Assembly (NCBI GenBank): GCA_041744735.1
Contig: JBGTKH010000547.1
Location: forward strand, 1-9,105
From: JBGTKH01 sp041744735
GTDB taxonomy: Bacteria; Planctomycetota; Planctomycetia; Pirellulales; Pirellulaceae
Direction of reading: 5' to 3'
Length of the DNA stretch: 9,105 bases
Part shown: piece after piece, positions 5,529-9,105 of the stretch
How the letters are laid out: every line of letters begins with the position of its first letter
Position numbering within the stretch: the stretch's first letter is position 1
The notes under the pieces: generated by a model
The model's database searches: none
What the model saw: only the letters and a program-made list of their open reading frames with translations
Told to the model about the DNA's origin: nothing
Program-made: the position numbers and the translations under genes

Positions 5529-6572
5529 CTAAGAAGCCTGACGATAGGTTGCTGTTTCGCCTCGATCCGCCGCCTCGTCGAAGTCAGCGGTGTTCCCGGT
5601 CGCGCGTCCCACGACGAAGCCCTTCCGAAACACTTCGATCTCCGCCAAGTCCAACTCGCGAAGCCAAGACTCGACGGTGGCGACAGACTGCGGCTGATCG
5701 AAAATGGCCGAATACATGTCGAAGGTATCCAGAATCGCCCATTCACGAACTTGTGCGTGGGACAGCGGTAACACTCCGTCATAATTGAGAATCGGAACCA
5801 CATGTCGCAACTTGCGGCCCACCACGGGCAAGCGTCCTATCAGCAGGCTGAGCGGAAGCAGCGCGGGGACAGCCCGTTCCGTGATCCAGAAAAGCGTTTC
5901 GGCTGGGATGTGGCGAGTGATATGTCTTAGCCAGTACTTGGGCCACAGCGCATAGAAGTTCCCTTTGGGGTATACGTCGATCGCTAGCTTTCCTCCCGGG
6001 CGGAGTTGGCCGGGAAGAAGCTGAAGCGACTTTTTCACATCGGGCGTATGCTGTAGAACACCAAAGCAATAGACATAATCAAACTGATGAGGTACGAACG
6101 GCAGGGCGTAGATGTCACCTTGAATGACCTGCAGTTGGCCACGTCCGCGAAGATTGTACAGGCATGCATCCACTGCTGACGAATAATCCACCGCCACGAC
6201 GTTGGCTCCGCAGGAGAGGGCGATTTCCGCAAACCGCCCGGCTCCACACCCCACGTCGAGGACTCGTTTGCCGCGGAGTTCTTCCGGAGACCAGCCGCTT
6301 TCGGCAAAGAAACGCCGGTATGAAATGGGCGCGCCGGAATGGCTGTCCAGTTGCGTCTGCCGGAAGCGATTCCATTGCAGGCCGAAGTTAACCGCGTAAT
6401 TCTCTGGCGCCACGAACCGGGGGACGTAATTCCGAATCGGGAAGACGTTTTCGCAATGCTCGCAAGTCAAGGTGCCCTCGCGCACATCCTCCGCCTCGTC
6501 GACGGCGGAATACAATCGCAAGCTGTGTTGGCAGCAGGGCGACCGGACAATATTCAGCAACTCACGATTCAT
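5529..6572 (-). CDS. Class I SAM-dependent methyltransferase with N-terminal zinc-ribbon-like segment
   Basis: This 347-residue protein probably methylates a sugar or another intermediate of the glycan pathway using S-adenosylmethionine. The N-terminus (about 1-55) looks like a Trm112-type zinc ribbon, with a cysteine pair at 13-14 and a CEHC pair at 37-40 followed by FPI. The usual first Cys-Pro-x-Cys is altered to Ser-Pro-Cys-Cys, so metal binding is uncertain. The Rossmann methyltransferase core begins at VLDVGCGAGRF (104-114, SAM-binding motif I). The acidic residue ending strand 2 is in VVAVDYS (125-131), and a GD-containing motif lies at 152-153. FGVLQHTPD (170-178) and LRPGGKL (190-196) complete the fold. 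The remaining C-terminal part has hydrophobic stretches around 205-250 that may touch the membrane or form a substrate cap. The start has a TAGGAA-type ribosome-binding site 8 nt upstream. It lies 21 bp after the preceding glycosyltransferase and 15 bp before the amidotransferase, consistent with one operon. The substrate is unknown. Confidence 0.9.
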   Translation of the reverse strand: MNRELLNIVRSPCCQHSLRLYSAVDEAEDVREGTLTCEHCENVFPIRNYVPRFVAPENYAVNFGLQWNRFRQTQLDSHSGAPISYRRFFAESGWSPEELRGKRVLDVGCGAGRFAEIALSCGANVVAVDYSSAVDACLYNLRGRGQLQVIQGDIYALPFVPHQFDYVYCFGVLQHTPDVKKSLQLLPGQLRPGGKLAIDVYPKGNFYALWPKYWLRHITRHIPAETLFWITERAVPALLPLSLLIGRLPVVGRKLRHVVPILNYDGVLPLSHAQVREWAILDTFDMYSAIFDQPQSVATVESWLRELDLAEIEVFRKGFVVGRATGNTADFDEAADRGETATYRQAS

Positions 6573-6593
6573 GTAGACTTTTCCTAATTTGTG

Positions 6594-7700
6594 TCAGGCA
6601 ACTCGAGACCGGCGCCTCGCCAACACATCCTGGTATACCTGCTCGTATTTGCGCGCCACGTTAGCGACGGACCATTCCTTAACGCGCTGTTGCGCATTCC
6701 GCGCACGCCGCGCGGCCTCCGCGGGTGCTGCCAACACCTGCTGTATCGCCTCTGCCACCGCGGTCGTCGAATGGGGGTCGACCAAGAGCCCCGTTTCTTC
6801 GTCGAGCATTTCCCGATGCGCCGGAATGTCCGAGGCCACAATTGGGCAGCCGCAGGCCATCGCCTCCATAACCGCATTCGGATGTCCCTCGAAGGACGAA
6901 AGCGATACAAAGACATTGGCCCGTTTCATCCATTGCCAGACGGTCGAAACATATCCCAGCATCGTCACGCGCTCGCCAAGACCATAATACTGGATTAGTT
7001 TCTCCAACCTAGCACGGGACGGCCCTTCACCGCAGAAAACCGCGTGTAACCGCACGTTCGAGGGTATCTGACGAATGGCAAGCAACAACGGTTCCAAATT
7101 CTTCTGCGCGCAATGCCTTCCGACGTTCAGCAGCAAATGATCGTGTGGCGGCAGGTTCGAGTCCGCTAAAGAAACCGGGTGTGCGTAAGCAATTTCCTCC
7201 AGCGGCAAACCGTTCGGTACCACATATTGCCCGGTTGGGTCATGCATTTTCGTGGCCCAATAGCCTCGGCCACATGCGGAGTTGGCTACCACCGCATCGG
7301 CCCCGCTCGCAAGGAAGCGCCGCAACAGATGTTTCGGGGTCAGAGGATAGGCCGCCGCCGAACATCGCTCGCTCAACACCCAGGGCACTCCTGCGACGCG
7401 GGCAGCCAATCCACCGAACACGTCCATCTGCGGAAGCCAAGTTTGAATCAAATCCGGATTCACGCGGCGAATTAGGTCACGCATATCCTGTAGCAAGCGA
7501 GGATCGTAGCCAATTGACCGCGATAGCCAGTGAACACCGACTCCGCCTTCCGTCAGACGTCTCAGATTCGAACCAGGCCGAACAAAGGCAACATCAACCT
7601 GCCAGCCAAGGCGAATCAACTCAGGCCCCAAATAGGCCAATTGTCGTTCCGCCCCTCCGCCACCGAGACTGCCGATACAGTGAAGAATTCGTGTTTTCAT
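6594..7700 (-). CDS. Glycosyltransferase family 4 (GT-B fold)
   Basis: This 368-residue cytoplasmic enzyme probably transfers a sugar from a nucleotide donor onto a lipid-linked acceptor with retention of configuration. The N-terminal acceptor domain opens with a beta strand followed by the glycine-rich GGGGAERQ loop (residues 13-20), typical of GT4 enzymes. The C-terminal donor-binding domain starts near LLNVGRHCAQKN (190-201), where the usual arginine/lysine donor-phosphate contacts lie. It carries an EX7E motif in FEGHPNAVMEAMACG (Glu271 and Glu279). A conserved GLLVDP turn follows at about 304-309. The length is normal for the family. The start ATG overlaps the upstream polymerase stop in an ATGA arrangement (7697-7700) and no strong Shine-Dalgarno precedes it, so translation is probably coupled. 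The donor and acceptor sugars cannot be read from sequence. Confidence 0.93.
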   Translation of the reverse strand: MKTRILHCIGSLGGGGAERQLAYLGPELIRLGWQVDVAFVRPGSNLRRLTEGGVGVHWLSRSIGYDPRLLQDMRDLIRRVNPDLIQTWLPQMDVFGGLAARVAGVPWVLSERCSAAAYPLTPKHLLRRFLASGADAVVANSACGRGYWATKMHDPTGQYVVPNGLPLEEIAYAHPVSLADSNLPPHDHLLLNVGRHCAQKNLEPLLLAIRQIPSNVRLHAVFCGEGPSRARLEKLIQYYGLGERVTMLGYVSTVWQWMKRANVFVSLSSFEGHPNAVMEAMACGCPIVASDIPAHREMLDEETGLLVDPHSTTAVAEAIQQVLAAPAEAARRARNAQQRVKEWSVANVARKYEQVYQDVLARRRSRVA

Positions 7701-9105
7701 AACCGGATCTCAGCCTCACTTAACTGAGTACTCCTATTATTGAGCCTTGCCGAATGGCGGATCGAACGTCGCGTGCCCCCCGCATTGATCGGGCCACCCC
7801 ATGCGGCCGAACGGCAAGACAGATGATTTCTTCTCGCTTCGATTCCACCAAGCAGTCTGATAAGGAGGTACACCGGCACGAACCGATAAAAAAATAGAGG
7901 CACGAGGTAAAATGTCGTGTTTCGAAAGAGCTGATACACCCACGCCACCGCCCAAACATAAAATATAAACGCCCAAAAACTTCGCCGGTGCCTTGCACAA
8001 TAGCGGTGGATCCACGCCAGACCGCCGCCCAACAGGGCGCTGCGCGCGATTAAATCAGGCCAGCCCCAACCAGCAACCGCCGCGGCGATTGTTCCAAACG
8101 CACTCCCATGACCTTCCGCAGCGGCATCGGGATAGAATGTTTCCATATACCAGGCACCAGGACTAATCTTGATAAAAGGTGCAATTTGCTGAGGAATCAG
8201 CAATGTAAAATCGCAAAGCCACAATGAAACAGGAGAGAGCGTAATCTGCCCGGCCTCCTTTCGTCGTTCTAGGTCAACAACGTTGGCAAACAGCCCCTCA
8301 AACTCATTGCCGTGACTCAGAACACCATTCCCGCTAATCAAGTCATTCCAGTCTCGACCATTGCGGACTAGCCCAAACACGAGGAATCCAAACAGTACTG
8401 TCGCACCCAGTGTAGCCACAACTCGCGCGGGCACGGGACGCACTAAGCGGTCATAAAAAAAACCACATGTCAAAATCAGCAACACCAATTGCGTTCGCGC
8501 CCCTAGATGGACGATCGTCAACAATGCGGTGACCACCAGCCAAGCGAAAATCCACAGACGAAACTTCCGGTACTTTGCGAACATGGCCGCCAGCAACACT
8601 AATTCCACCGTAAACGCGGCGCCACTTAGATGGGATACAACTTGCGCCACGATCAGCGGCAGCCGGGCGAACACCACATAACTTTCTACGTACGACTCTG
8701 CCGAAAGATCGAACAATACGCCCACCACCCATAAAAAGACACGAATTCCAGCAAACAAGAGGAATGCGACGAGAATTGTGTTGCCGCGCGGTGACGAGAA
8801 TTGCGGTTGTAACGGGGCCGCCGCTCCGCGGCACGCAAAGTACGCCACGGCGAAGATCCACATGTGAACGACGTAATACCATCCCAAGTGCCCGACTTCT
8901 TCGGGACTAGGCTGCCCCATGTATAAACGCCAGTCGTTATTGGAGCTATACTCAAACCCATTGAGAATGTACCCCAATAGAGGGACTACGGAGTATAGAG
9001 AGGCCGCCATGAAGTACACGGCGCCGATTTCGAAATAGCTGCCTGGCACCCCTTGGCGGCGCCGCAAGCCTCCAAAGAAAAAGGCGACCGCGGCCAGCAT
9101 GCCGA
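7697..9105 (-). CDS. Putative O-antigen/exopolysaccharide repeat-unit polymerase (Wzy-like), probably 5'-partial
   Basis: This is a polytopic membrane protein that probably joins lipid-linked oligosaccharide repeat units on the outer face of the inner membrane. The frame is open to the window edge. The first ATG in the window is at 9100, which would give 467 residues, but that Met sits inside what looks like a shortened first hydrophobic segment and only five bases lie upstream. The true start is therefore probably outside. Counted from that Met, hydrophobic segments lie near residues 26-47, 72-90, 107-130, 144-175, 183-212, 227-245, 348-364 and 375-418. A hydrophilic loop of about 100 residues (246-345) contains GNEFEGLFAN (264-273), LIPQQ (301-305) and GHGSAFG (330-336). 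A GARTQL motif follows a helix at 200-205. A large extracytoplasmic loop and Arg-containing motifs are typical of Wzy and O-antigen ligase-type proteins, which conserve little sequence. Its place at the head of a run of glycosyltransferases supports the call. A ligase or a general membrane protein of the locus is the alternative. The tail after about residue 420 is polar and basic. Confidence 0.72.
   Translation of the reverse strand, partial: GMLAAVAFFFGGLRRRQGVPGSYFEIGAVYFMAASLYSVVPLLGYILNGFEYSSNNDWRLYMGQPSPEEVGHLGWYYVVHMWIFAVAYFACRGAAAPLQPQFSSPRGNTILVAFLLFAGIRVFLWVVGVLFDLSAESYVESYVVFARLPLIVAQVVSHLSGAAFTVELVLLAAMFAKYRKFRLWIFAWLVVTALLTIVHLGARTQLVLLILTCGFFYDRLVRPVPARVVATLGATVLFGFLVFGLVRNGRDWNDLISGNGVLSHGNEFEGLFANVVDLERRKEAGQITLSPVSLWLCDFTLLIPQQIAPFIKISPGAWYMETFYPDAAAEGHGSAFGTIAAAVAGWGWPDLIARSALLGGGLAWIHRYCARHRRSFWAFIFYVWAVAWVYQLFRNTTFYLVPLFFYRFVPVYLLIRLLGGIEARRNHLSCRSAAWGGPINAGGTRRSIRHSARLNNRSTQLSEAEIRL

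Noticed and set aside
7145..7702. Long plus-strand open frame of 185 codons opposite the glycosyltransferase
   Set aside because: It is a shadow of the well-supported minus-strand GT4 gene; its translation shows no recognisable domain and is rich in Arg, Pro and Ser.

Overview
This window is one stretch of a bacterial surface-polysaccharide (exopolysaccharide or O-antigen) biosynthesis locus. Seven protein-coding genes all lie on the minus strand, so the operon reads from high to low coordinates. Both terminal genes run off the window. No RNA gene, CRISPR array or intact transposase gene is visible. The organism cannot be fixed from sequence alone. The fairly GC-rich composition, the style of the glycan-locus proteins and the G/C-rich intergenic palindromes would fit an environmental Gram-negative bacterium, possibly a planctomycete. 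That is a low-confidence inference.

The order in the direction of transcription is as follows. (1) A polytopic membrane protein that looks like a Wzy-type repeat-unit polymerase (about 9105-7697). (2) A GT4 glycosyltransferase (7700-6594) that overlaps it by ATGA. (3) A class I SAM methyltransferase with an N-terminal zinc-ribbon-like segment (6572-5529). (4) A glutamine-hydrolysing asparagine-synthase-type amidotransferase (5513-3642). (5) A 238-bp gap filled mostly by a non-coding MITE-like element. (6) A second GT4 glycosyltransferase (3403-2213). (7) A third, WcaI/WbuB-like GT4 enzyme (best start 2191, end 902). (8) After a 110-bp gap, an N10-formyl-THF-type formyltransferase (791 to beyond position 1).

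Together the genes suggest a glycan repeat unit built by at least three cytoplasmic GT-B glycosyltransferases, decorated by methyl, amide and formyl transfer, and joined by a polymerase in the membrane. A flippase, a priming glycosyltransferase, sugar-nucleotide enzymes and export proteins are not present here and would be expected outside the window.

The least ordinary object is the element at 3476-3626. It has 24-bp imperfect terminal inverted repeats (21/24 matching), a near-perfect 8-bp flanking duplication, and a perfect 28-bp inverted repeat at its core whose arms are themselves partly palindromic. It sits immediately downstream of the amidotransferase stop codon, inside the operon.
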